A stretch of DNA of 18,125 nt. Origin: CAYJEQ01 sp964369235 (lineage in GTDB: Bacteria; Bacillota; Clostridia; Oscillospirales; Ruminococcaceae). The translations under genes were made by a program, and so were the position numbers. Below are positions 8,391 through 14,778 of the stretch, one piece after another (positions within the stretch are counted from its first letter, which is position 1; every line of letters begins with the position of its first letter). The notes beneath the pieces were generated by a model. The model was given only the letters and a program-made list of their open reading frames with translations. It did not search any database and had not been told where the DNA came from. The stretch spans positions 1 to 18,125 of the forward strand of contig CAYJEQ010000056.1 of NCBI GenBank assembly GCA_964369235.1, written 5' to 3'.

Positions 8391-8685
8391 GGGAGTTTTG
8401 CAGTTTTTTGCAAAGCTCCCCTAATTTACGAAAATAACTATTTAAAGCCTGCTGAACAACCCCAAAACATACTTATAGGTTTATTTAATATGTTTTTGGG
8501 TGTTTAGAAGTGCAAAGTTTTTAATCCATTATTATAAAAACTTTGCACTCTGAATTTGGAGTATAGCTCCAAATTCAGGCAGACTGTAAATCAATGCACC
8601 TGTTAACCTCAAAACACCCTTGTTTTGAGGTTAAATCGCCACAATATTGTGGCGACCTATAACTGTGTGCTAAGCACACAGTTAT
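8391..8685. repeat. Array of seven consecutive perfect or near-perfect hairpins
   Basis: Seven unrelated inverted repeats follow one another. 8391-8402/8409-8420 has 12 pairs with one G-U. 8461-8471/8489-8500 is CCCAAAACATA with one bulge. 8510-8523/8535-8548 has 14 pairs. 8551-8561/8567-8577 has 11 pairs. 8603-8616/8621-8634 has 14 pairs. 8636-8655 is the perfect 20-base palindrome TCGCCACAATATTGTGGCGA. 8659-8670/8674-8685 has 12 pairs with a TAA loop. More than half of the bases lie in stems. None has a clear U-tail, although the first may help end the ygiQ transcript. No ORF of note is present. Confidence 0.85.
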
Positions 8686-8726
8686 TCAGTAAGCATTATT
8701 TATAAGTGGGAAAGGCAGGCTTATAC

Positions 8727-9728
8727 ATGGCGAAAAAAAGAAGTCGAAAGAAGAAAAAAGAGCCAATTATGGTGGGATTTCGCTCACTTATATCGGTGGC
8801 ACTGGCTTTTGCAGCTGGGATTATTGTAACCCTTAATGGAGTGTTAGAGATTGAGGGTATACCTACATGGCAGCAGCTTTCAGACCTTGCTACTACAGTA
8901 TTACTAGGGGAGCAAACCTTTGAAACTGCACCATCAGAGGGAACTTTAGAGGTTCATTATATTGATGTGGGACAGGGGGACAGTATCCTAATTAAAACCC
9001 CAGAGAAAAACCTACTAATAGACGGTGGGGACAATAGCCAAGGGGAGGCTGTTGTGGACTACCTTAAAAATAACGGTGTACAAAACATTGACACCATTAT
9101 TGCCACCCACCCCCATGCAGACCATATTGGTGGGTTGGACATTGTAGTGGATAGCATTCCCACCAGTAAGGTTATTGTACCTTCACTACCTAGCCGACTG
9201 GTGCCAGAAACTAGAACCTATGAAGACTTTATGGCTGCTATTTCTGATAACACCATTCAGCTAATAGAAGCTCAGGTAGGGAAGCAGTACCAAATGGGTG
9301 GTGGCGCAGTAATTACCATTGTTGGCCCCAATGGGGAATTTGGGGATCTTAATGATTCTTCGGTTATTACTAGACTGGATTTTGGAGAAAGCTCCTTCCT
9401 ATTTACAGCCGACGCAGAACATGGTGCAGAAAATGCTATTATGGATAATAACATCCCCTTAGATGTAGATGTACTTCATCTAGGCCATCATGGATCTTCC
9501 ACCTCCAGCAGCCCAGAATTTCTATCGATGGTTACCCCAATAATTGGTATTGCCTCCTGTGGTATTGACAACGAATACGGTCACCCTCACAAAGAAGTCG
9601 TAGAGCTAATGGGATCCTATGGAGAGATGTACAGGACGGATTTAGATGGTGATATTAGAATTATAACCGACGGAACTACCATTACAGTTTACCCAAGCAA
9701 TGGGGAAGAACTATCAGTAGCAGCATAA
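8727..9728 (+). CDS. Membrane-anchored ComEC-type metallo-beta-lactamase-fold protein
   Basis: About 333 residues. The N-terminus is strongly basic (AKKRSRKKKKEP) and is followed by one hydrophobic segment, SLISVALAFAAGIIVTLNGV, which predicts a membrane anchor with the rest outside. The exported domain has the metallo-beta-lactamase fold in its ComEC/Rec2 C-terminal form: VHYIDVGQGDSILI, LLIDGGDN, the metal motif THPHADHIGG, then FTADAE, LHLGHHGSSTS and YGHPH. It lacks the channel-forming domains of ComEC, so it is a stand-alone relative, perhaps an extracellular nuclease or phosphodiesterase; its substrate is unknown. A GTG at 8706 would add seven residues, but AAAGGCAGG (8711-8719) sits well for the ATG at 8727, and the basic start is typical. 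Its upstream region is the hairpin array. Confidence 0.88.
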   Translation: MAKKRSRKKKKEPIMVGFRSLISVALAFAAGIIVTLNGVLEIEGIPTWQQLSDLATTVLLGEQTFETAPSEGTLEVHYIDVGQGDSILIKTPEKNLLIDGGDNSQGEAVVDYLKNNGVQNIDTIIATHPHADHIGGLDIVVDSIPTSKVIVPSLPSRLVPETRTYEDFMAAISDNTIQLIEAQVGKQYQMGGGAVITIVGPNGEFGDLNDSSVITRLDFGESSFLFTADAEHGAENAIMDNNIPLDVDVLHLGHHGSSTSSSPEFLSMVTPIIGIASCGIDNEYGHPHKEVVELMGSYGEMYRTDLDGDIRIITDGTTITVYPSNGEELSVAA

Positions 9729-9814
9729 TCTCATTTACATATTGTAATATTTAGTGTGTTTAATGCTGATTGTATTTGATTTTGGGGTGGTTTTGAGGGT
9801 TGAGTAGAAAGGTG

Positions 9815-10545
9815 TAGGGGTTGTTGTTAGATATTAACCCAGTCCTATGTAGGGACAAACCTATGTGTTCGCCCTTAGGTGATGATTACAGTTTTCTATT
9901 AACTCTGCCCTAAACCACAGCCTTGTAGTTTGGGGCGTTGCCCCATACATTTACCACTGTAGTCTACTTATAAACCTAATACCCCAGTTACTTTTATCGT
10001 CAGATAAAAGTAACCAAAAGCTGAGTTAGGGAAGGGCTATATTCACCCTTCCCTAACGACCCAACCCAGAACAATGAGATTGAGAACTCAGTCATTAACA
10101 TAGACAGCCATTCTCTTGACTCTTCTTTATACAACTGTCATTTGATATTACAGAGGTTTTTATTTCTGTAATAAAAGTCTTATCTTATCACAAATGATTA
10201 TCTAGGACCCATCTAGGTTAGTGTGTGGTAAGGGGTGGGAATCAAAAGGAACTTACTCTAAGTTATAGCTGAGTGTATCCCCCTTTTGTCGTTTTAAGGG
10301 AGATTTTTAAGAGGGAGAATCGAAACTCCCTCTTAAATCACTTTTTGATGACTTTTGCGTGACGGCAAAAGTTATTGGGGAAGTGTGGTTTATAGACATC
10401 ATTGGTAATATGTTGGGGCAACGCCCCCTGCTGAGGTGCTGTGGCACAAGGCTGAGTAAATAAACAACAGCAATCATCACCTCAAGGGCGAACACATAGC
10501 TTCGCCCCTACATATGAGTAGGTTAATATCTAACAGCAACCACCC
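9815..10545 (+). repeat. Composite inverted-arm repeat, copy B
   Basis: The element has two imperfect inverted arms of about 210-220 bases around a non-coding core. The left arm (about 9815-10020) is the reverse complement of the right arm type (about 10326-10545). Each arm contains the same hairpin series: CTTTTGC/GCAAAAG-like, GGGGC/GCCCC and GGGCGAA/TTCGCCC. The core (about 10021-10325) begins with the hairpin GTTAGGGAAGGG (10025-10036) / CCCTTCCCTAAC (10046-10057) and ends with TTTAAGAGGGAG (10306-10317) paired to 10326-10337. No protein is encoded. Copy C at 16030 is the same element turned around. It resembles a large MITE-like, non-autonomous element; no transposase or clear target-site duplication was found. 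Confidence 0.85.
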
Positions 10546-10556
10546 CACAACCACTC

Positions 10557-10633
10557 ACCATAAACCATATTACAAATATGTGGCGAAGCCACACCAACAC
10601 CAGCCAATGGAATTGGGTGTATTCACTTTTCAC
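10557..10633 (+). repeat. Outer R repeat (next to copy B)
   Basis: A ~75-base unit with an ATATTACAAA block, the hairpin TGTGGC/GCCACA, then CCAGCCAATGGAATTGGGTG and TATTCACTTTTCAC. The same unit borders copy C (16839-16912), and its first part borders copy A (222-256). Reversed copies stand alone near 17903-17938 and 18028-18079. Because it occurs without the large element, it is a separate repeat family. Here it forms the upstream region of the DUF1643 gene. Confidence 0.75.
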
Positions 10634-10670
10634 TATCACCCCCAACATTATACAGAAAGAAGGGCTACCT

Positions 10671-11249
10671 ATGGCAATTAAAGAACAGACTCCAGACTGT
10701 ACCACCAGCCGAGTTAAAGAACTGGACTATGACACTAACCAGTGGATATATGAGCAAACCCCTGATAAACTATATCGTTACACCCTAGGCACCAAGGGAG
10801 TGCGCCCCCTTATATGCTTTGGGATAAATCCCTCCACAGCCTCTCCTCACAACCTAGATCCCACTGTGCGAAATGTAGAAGCCTTTGCTAAAATATGTGG
10901 CTATGATAGTTTTATTATGCTTAATCTCTATCCCATGCGTGCCACCAATCCAAACGCTATGGATAAGGAAGCCAATCTTATAGAAATAGAAAAAAACCTA
11001 CAGGCTATGGAGAGAATTTTTGCCCTAGGAAATTGTGATATATGGGCAGCATGGGGAACACTTATTACCAAGCGCCCCTACCTAAAGGATTGTTTAAGGG
11101 ATATTGTAGCCCTTACTAAAAAATACAACTGTAACTGGATTACAATAGGTAGTCGCTCTAAAGCTGGCCACCCCCACCATCCACTATACCTAAATAGAGA
11201 AAATCGCCCTGTGGCTTTTGACATTGAGGATTATCTACAGACATTATAA
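10671..11249 (+). CDS. DUF1643 domain protein
   Basis: A 192-residue protein of the DUF1643 family. Diagnostic segments are RPLICFGINPSTASP, LDPTVRNVEAFAKICGYDSF, MLNLYPMRATNPN, WAAWGTLI and WITIGSRSKAGHPHHPLY. The function of the family is unknown. The frame is open for 31 codons further upstream, but those codons lie in the outer R repeat. The ATG at 10671 has AGAAAGAAGG just before it and gives the usual family start, so I chose it. The gene stands alone: a repeat is upstream, and an AT-rich gap of 241 bases lies before the ROK kinase. I see no strong terminator after it, only a weak AAGGAT/ATCCTT stem. Confidence 0.85.
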   Translation: MAIKEQTPDCTTSRVKELDYDTNQWIYEQTPDKLYRYTLGTKGVRPLICFGINPSTASPHNLDPTVRNVEAFAKICGYDSFIMLNLYPMRATNPNAMDKEANLIEIEKNLQAMERIFALGNCDIWAAWGTLITKRPYLKDCLRDIVALTKKYNCNWITIGSRSKAGHPHHPLYLNRENRPVAFDIEDYLQTL

Positions 11250-11401
11250 ATAATAAGGATTATATCCTTTGTGGGGCTTATACTTACATATAATCTAGTA
11301 TAATTTTATCTAGGTAGTATTCTATATAAATCTAAATAGCTTATCTATTATATAGAAAAATCTATATAAAACTTCTATTTAATTCCTTTTTCAGGATAAT
11401 T

Positions 11402-11410
11402 TGTTATAAT
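11402..11410 (+). promoter_or_regulatory. Extended -10 promoter element of the ROK kinase
   Basis: TGTTATAAT (TG, one base, then a perfect TATAAT at 11405-11410) lies about 80 bases before the kinase start. The -35 position, around TTCCTT, is poor, as is allowed with an extended -10. Confidence 0.45.
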
Positions 11411-11490
11411 AAGCTATAGATTAGCATTGTGCTTTTAGGTAGGCTCTAGCACAATTCATTATAACAACATATAAGAAAGGACTATATATT

Positions 11491-12429
11491 ATGAAGTATA
11501 AAATAGGTATTGACCTTGGTGGTACTTGGGTTAAAATCGGCATTTTAGATACTGAGAATAATTTCCTAGATAAAACAGAAATCCCCACCCATAACAACCG
11601 TCCTTGGCAGGAGATTATGGAAGATATTGCCTTGGCTACTAAGGAGCTTTGTGACAGCCTTAATATTGACCTAAGTAGCTGTAGTGTAGGGGTAGGATGT
11701 CCCGGCACTATAGATAATGGAGTGGTGATTTTTGCAGGTAATTTCCTTGATATGGTAAACGCACCTGTGGCACAGGAGCTTTCCAAATTGCTACAAACCC
11801 CAGTAAAACTGGAAAATGACGCCAACTGTAGTGCCCTAGGTGAGTTTATCTGTGGTGCTGGCAAAGGCTATAAAGATATTATGGTATTTACCCTTGGTAC
11901 TGGGGTAGGTGGTGGATATATTAAAGACGGGGAGATATTTAGAGGCTTTAAAAATCAAGCTGGGGAGTTTGGTCATATGACATTACAGCTAGATGGTATC
12001 GGCTGTAGCTGTGGTAAAAGAGGTTGTATGGAAAGCTATTGTAGCGTTTCTGCTTTGATTAAGTCTGCTGTGCGAGGCATTAAAACCAACCCTAGATCCA
12101 CTATATTTAGCCTAGCTGGTCATAATCTACTTAGGATAGATGGCAAGGTAATTTTTGCTGCTGCCAGACAGGGGGACAGCTTTGCCCTAAGTTTACTAGA
12201 TGATTTCTACCGATACCTAGCCCATGGGATTATTAATGTGGTAAATATATTTGCCCCTGAGATTATCCTTATCTCCGGTGGTATCTCTGCACAAGGGGAT
12301 TTTCTAATAAACCCTGTTAAAAAATATGTACAGGAGAATTTCTTTGGCAATGAGTACCTAAGCCCCCCTATTATAGCTACTGCCACTTTAGCCAATGACG
12401 CTGGCATGGTAGGGGCAGCTAATCTATAA
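11491..12429 (+). CDS. ROK family sugar kinase, probably glucokinase
   Basis: A 312-residue ROK protein that most likely phosphorylates glucose or a related hexose with ATP. The N-terminal phosphate loop is GIDLGGTWVKIGILD (6-20). ENDANCSALGE (108-118) supplies the catalytic aspartate D110, and TLGTGVGGG (134-142) binds nucleotide. The zinc site is formed by H162 in GEFGHM and the cysteines of CSCGKRGCMESYC (172, 174, 179). No helix-turn-helix domain precedes it, so it is a kinase and not a ROK repressor. The exact sugar cannot be told from sequence; glucokinase is the best guess, with N-acetylmannosamine or fructose kinase as alternatives. AAGAAAGGA lies before the ATG. No sugar transporter is adjacent. 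Confidence 0.9.
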   Translation: MKYKIGIDLGGTWVKIGILDTENNFLDKTEIPTHNNRPWQEIMEDIALATKELCDSLNIDLSSCSVGVGCPGTIDNGVVIFAGNFLDMVNAPVAQELSKLLQTPVKLENDANCSALGEFICGAGKGYKDIMVFTLGTGVGGGYIKDGEIFRGFKNQAGEFGHMTLQLDGIGCSCGKRGCMESYCSVSALIKSAVRGIKTNPRSTIFSLAGHNLLRIDGKVIFAAARQGDSFALSLLDDFYRYLAHGIINVVNIFAPEIILISGGISAQGDFLINPVKKYVQENFFGNEYLSPPIIATATLANDAGMVGAANL

Positions 12430-12483
12430 TAATATATAGTATATTCCAGTTACTGCTTTGGTTGTGTGGTAAACTACTAAAGC

Positions 12484-12512
12484 TTGCAACTATTTTGTTT
12501 TTGTGATAGAAT
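12484..12512 (+). promoter_or_regulatory. Sigma-A promoter of the folT unit
   Basis: TTGCAA (12484-12489), 17-base spacer, then TAGAAT (12507-12512) preceded by TG plus one base (extended -10). The predicted start, around 12518-12520, falls exactly on the first strand of riboswitch helix P1. Confidence 0.75.
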
Positions 12513-12515
12513 AGG

Positions 12516-12635
12516 TGGTACAGAGTAGGAAAACCTGCGTAGCCATTATAATAATGGCATAGTGTCCTGTGAACGGGGAGTTGTCACAGGAACGAAAATT
12601 TTATTGCGGTAGGTTTTTCGCATCCCGCTGTACTG
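12516..12635 (+). ncRNA. THF (tetrahydrofolate) riboswitch
   Basis: The segment matches the THF riboswitch pattern I know from folT leaders. Helix P1 is GTACAG (12518-12523) with CTGTAC (12628-12633). The conserved AGAGTAGG follows, AAAACCT (12530-12536) pairs with AGGTTTT (12611-12617), a hairpin CCTGTGAACGGGGAGTTGTC then ACAGG is closed by CCTGTG/CACAGG, and AACGAAAA, GCGGTAGG and the CGCATCCCGC tail complete it. An extra CCATTAT/ATAATGG hairpin (12543-12558) sits in a variable position. It senses reduced folates and controls the FolT-like transporter gene 70 bases downstream. There is no intrinsic terminator between it and the gene, so control is likely at translation initiation. Confidence 0.92.
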
Positions 12636-12704
12636 TAGAAAACTTAATACAAAGCCCTTTTTACAGCAGTGGAGCATAATGGACTGAGAAAGGAATAACT
12701 ATTT

Positions 12705-13238
12705 ATGCACACACAAAAACAAAAATTCACAGCAAAACAACTTACCCATCTGGCTATGCTTATTGCAATGGAGGTTTTACTCTCCAGATTTCTAGCCATA
12801 CCCACCCCTGTTACCCGAATTAGCCTAACATTTATACCCTTAGTAGTGGCTGCCTATCTTTACGGTGGTACTTCTGCTGCCATTGTAGGTGGGGTTTCTG
12901 ATGTAATATCTGCCACTATTTTCTACGGCAGTGTCCACATTGGCATGACAGCAACAGAGGTTCTTCGTGGATACATCCTAGGGCTTATCCTATACCATAG
13001 CCACAGCCTAGGAAGGATTATTATTTCCACCCTTCTTACTGGGGTGCTATGTACCGTAGTCCTTAACACCTTCTGGCTGGCACAGCTACAGGGAATAACA
13101 GGTGGAGAGCCTTTAATTGCCCTTGCAACCAGTAGGATTTTACAGTTTATTGTAATTAGCATAGTTCAGTCGGTACTTATGGCTGTAATACTGCCTCAAC
13201 TAAACAAAACCATCAGACGACAGGTTGCAGTCTATTAA
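12705..13238 (+). CDS. folT: Folate-family ECF transporter S component
   Basis: A 177-residue hydrophobic protein with about five or six membrane segments, for example AMLIAMEVLLSRFLAI, LTFIPLVVAAYLYGG, the glycine-rich SAAIVGGVSDVISATIFYG, LRGYILGLILY and IVISIVQSVLMAVILPQ, ending in a basic tail. This is the form of the substrate-binding S components of energy-coupling factor transporters. The folate assignment rests mainly on the THF riboswitch directly upstream plus the general FolT-like pattern (PVTRISLTFIP, IVGGVSD). It needs the shared ECF T and A proteins, which are not in this window. The ATG is preceded by GAGAAAGGA. A strong terminator follows at 13303, so it is a single-gene transcript. 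Confidence 0.88.
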   Translation: MHTQKQKFTAKQLTHLAMLIAMEVLLSRFLAIPTPVTRISLTFIPLVVAAYLYGGTSAAIVGGVSDVISATIFYGSVHIGMTATEVLRGYILGLILYHSHSLGRIIISTLLTGVLCTVVLNTFWLAQLQGITGGEPLIALATSRILQFIVISIVQSVLMAVILPQLNKTIRRQVAVY

Positions 13239-13302
13239 TTATAATAAACATACATTATAAATATAAAATACATACACAAATATAAAACTACTCTGTAAAT
13301 TT

Positions 13303-13346
13303 AAGGAGCTTTTCCGGTGGTGAAACATTGGCAAAAGCTCCTTTTT
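13303..13346 (+). terminator. Intrinsic terminator of folT
   Basis: AAGGAGCTTTT (13303-13313) pairs with AAAAGCTCCTT (13333-13343), with a 19-base loop and a T-run through 13346. Confidence 0.88.
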
Positions 13347-13348
13347 CT

Positions 13349-13438
13349 GGTTCTATGGCAAGTGTTGGGGTACTGTCCCTCGCCATCGGCGAGGGACAGT
13401 ACCCCAACAGAATTTTACCCCAACAATTAATATAGAGC
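13349..13438 (+). repeat. Palindromic repeat, copy 1
   Basis: Right after the folT terminator lies an inverted repeat with a 22-pair perfect stem (13363-13384 with 13388-13409) and a 3-base loop. Outside it, GGTTCTAT (13349-13356) has a diverged counterpart ATAGAGCC (13432-13439), and GTTGGGG recurs inverted as CCCCAAC (13364-13370, 13418-13424). The unit thus resembles a ~90-base mini-MITE with terminal inverted repeats. A near-identical copy lies at 15926. A further fragment, GGTTCTTTATCAGTTG, follows at 13450. There is no U-tail, so it is not an ordinary terminator. Confidence 0.8.
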
Positions 13439-13492
13439 CCTTTTTCTTTGGTTCTTTATCAGTTGCTCGGGTAAAATACTGATTATTACATT

Positions 13493-13520
13493 TTGCATTT
13501 ATATAAATTTGTGGTAGAAT
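13493..13520 (+). promoter_or_regulatory. Candidate promoter of the PhnA-like gene
   Basis: TTGCAT (13493-13498), 16-base spacer, TAGAAT (13515-13520) with TG one base upstream. It is very similar to the folT promoter. It predicts a leader of about 138 bases. Confidence 0.6.
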
Positions 13521-13570
13521 AGTAGGGTAAAGTTTAAAAATAAAATTTTAAAACTGCAAGTTTTGAGGTT

Positions 13571-13625
13571 TTTCACTGGCAGGGAGTGAAATTTTGCTAA
13601 TGCCAGTTTACTGTCAATGCAAAAT
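13571..13625 (+). promoter_or_regulatory. Structured 5' leader of the PhnA-like gene
   Basis: Overlapping inverted repeats that cannot all form together: TTTCACT (13571-13577) with AGTGAAA (13585-13591); ACTGGCA (13575-13581) with TGCCAGT (13601-13607); and ATTTTGC (13591-13597) with GCAAAAT (13619-13625). The arrangement could be a regulatory leader, but I recognise no known riboswitch class. Confidence 0.4.
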
Positions 13626-13664
13626 CGCCTAAAACATTGCAAACCAAGAGAAAGGAATACTAAT

Positions 13665-14003
13665 ATGAATATACCAAACTGTCCAAACTGTGATTGTGAT
13701 TACTGCTATGAAGATGTAAACCTAATAGTTTGCCCAAACTGTGACAACCAGTGGTCACCAAGCGAAAGCTCCTCTGAGGAAAATGTAATAAAGGATTCTG
13801 TAGGCAATGTGCTACAGGACGGAGATACTGTTTCTGTGGTAAAAACCCTAAAGGTTAAAGGTGGTCAAGGAGACCTTAAAGCCGGCACTAAGGTAAAAAA
13901 CATCCGTCTACTTTACGATGCTAAGGACGACCATGACATCGATTGTAAAATAGATGGTTTTGGGGCTATGAAGCTTAAATCTTCTGTGGTTAAAAAAATC
14001 TAA
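13665..14003 (+). CDS. PhnA/YjdM-like zinc-ribbon protein
   Basis: A 112-residue protein of the PhnA (YjdM) family. The N-terminus is a zinc ribbon with CPNC then CPNCDNQW pairs (cysteines near residues 6, 9, 23 and 26). The C-terminal domain carries DSVGNVLQDGDTVSVVKTLK, VKGGQGDLKAGTKVKNIRL and FGAMKLKSSVVKK, all family hallmarks. Despite its old name, the protein is not required for phosphonate breakdown and its role is unclear; no phn genes are near. The frame is open for 16 more codons upstream (from 13617), but GAGAAAGGAA sits right before the ATG at 13665 and the family normally starts there. A good terminator follows at 14015. Confidence 0.9.
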   Translation: MNIPNCPNCDCDYCYEDVNLIVCPNCDNQWSPSESSSEENVIKDSVGNVLQDGDTVSVVKTLKVKGGQGDLKAGTKVKNIRLLYDAKDDHDIDCKIDGFGAMKLKSSVVKKI

Positions 14004-14014
14004 TAATAACTTTA

Positions 14015-14047
14015 CTGGGAGCAGCTGTAGTTGTTCCCAGATTTTTT
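14015..14047 (+). terminator. Intrinsic terminator of the PhnA-like gene
   Basis: CTGGGAGCAGCTG pairs with AGTTGTTCCCAG (14015-14040, a near-perfect stem with several G-U pairs), followed by ATTTTTT. Confidence 0.85.
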
Positions 14048-14097
14048 ACAAAGGAGTGGCTCTTATAGTTTTAAATACCTATTGAGCCTATATAGAT

Positions 14098-14373
14098 ATG
14101 CAGAAAAAAGTATTGGACTTTACCCAAAATAATAATTTTAATTGTGATATAACCACCCGTTATATGGATTTAGTTAGCGAGGTAGGGGAGCTAGGTAAGG
14201 AGCTTATTAAAGCCACCGACTACGGCACTAAGGATTTTGCCATTACCTCTAATACTAAAAGCGAGGTGGGGGATTGTTTATTTTCACTACTGTGTCTTTG
14301 TAATGATTTAGGAATTTCCTCAGAGGAAGCTTTGGACTTTGTGCTGGATAAATATAAATCTAGACTTAAATAG
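14098..14373 (+). CDS. MazG-like nucleotide pyrophosphohydrolase, short form
   Basis: A 91-residue all-alpha NTP-pyrophosphatase-like protein. The metal-binding ExxE motif is SEVGELGKE (E28, E31, with E35), and the second motif is SEVGDCLFSLLCLCNDLGI (E56, D59, and the N/D pair at 69-70). Such proteins hydrolyse non-canonical or excess NTPs or dNTPs to monophosphates and pyrophosphate, usually as dimers or tetramers; the substrate here is unknown. The motifs are intact. Translation signals are odd: an in-frame TGA at 14083-14085 blocks extension, no Shine-Dalgarno lies near the ATG, and the only AAAGGAG (14050-14056) is 41 bases upstream. It follows the PhnA-like gene's terminator by about 50 bases, so its promoter is unclear. 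Confidence 0.8.
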   Translation: MQKKVLDFTQNNNFNCDITTRYMDLVSEVGELGKELIKATDYGTKDFAITSNTKSEVGDCLFSLLCLCNDLGISSEEALDFVLDKYKSRLK

Positions 14374-14778
14374 AATGGTATGTAATAGTGAATAGTGTGG
14401 GAGATTTTCATCATAGCAAATAGCTATTACCTCTTACTTACTACCTCTATATATTATTTATGTTGACATATTTTATTTAATAGTGTATATTATATTGGTT
14501 GTATTTTTCTGGATTATGTTATAAATTTTAGTATTAATACAGTAAAAAAACAGTGTTGTATTGACTTTTATTACAAAAATATAACATTAATATCTAAAAA
14601 CCACTATTATGCCTTGAAATTAAATAGGAAATATATTATATTTTATAGAGTTAATGATTAATAAAGACATTTGTCCTATTAATCTATATTATATATCTAA
14701 TAAATACACTACATAGTTATTAACCTTACAAGAAGGATAATATAAAACAAACAACGAATTTTAGGAGGTTACTCTAAG
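14374..14778. other. AT-rich upstream region of the BMP lipoprotein gene
   Basis: No ORF is visible. The first ~75 bases (14385-14460) resemble the degenerate repeat at 17893-18005 (shared AGTGAA-AGTGT, GATTTTCA and CTATTAC-TCTTACTTA-TACC blocks). The rest holds the promoter at 14463, the inverted repeat at 14656 and the ribosome binding site. I recognise no riboswitch. Confidence 0.5.
14463..14491 (+). promoter_or_regulatory. Strong sigma-A promoter upstream of the BMP lipoprotein gene
   Basis: Perfect TTGACA (14463-14468), 17-base spacer, and TATATT (14486-14491) preceded by TG. It predicts a ~280-base leader before the lipoprotein ATG. An imperfect inverted repeat, GATTAATA..GAC/GTC..TATTAATC (14656-14684), lies in that leader and could be an operator or a hairpin. 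Confidence 0.7.

Larger units (their letters stand above)
9729..10670. other. Long non-coding stretch before the DUF1643 gene
   Basis: After the MBL-fold gene there are about 85 bases of unremarkable AT-rich sequence without a convincing terminator, then composite repeat copy B, then the outer R repeat. The last ~40 bases contain the ribosome binding site of the DUF1643 gene. ORFs that cross the repeats are not credible genes. Confidence 0.6.

Noticed and set aside
8391..8685. A CRISPR array
   Set aside because: The hairpins differ from each other in sequence and length; there is no repeated unit with regular spacers.
10578..10670. A longer N-terminus for the DUF1643 protein
   Set aside because: The extra 31 codons are R-repeat sequence; a good ribosome binding site precedes the ATG at 10671.
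10307..10705. ORFs on both strands across copy B and the start of the DUF1643 gene
   Set aside because: They are made of repeat sequence, lack ribosome binding sites and similarity to known proteins, and overlap a clear gene.
11491..12429. ROK-family transcriptional repressor
   Set aside because: No N-terminal helix-turn-helix; the protein starts directly with the kinase phosphate loop.
13363..13409. The long palindrome as a second folT terminator
   Set aside because: There is no U-tract after the stem; a proper terminator already lies at 13303-13346, and the palindrome is repeated elsewhere.
14560..14590. A second promoter TTGACT..TATAAC before the BMP gene
   Set aside because: The spacer is only about 13 bases, too short for sigma-A.
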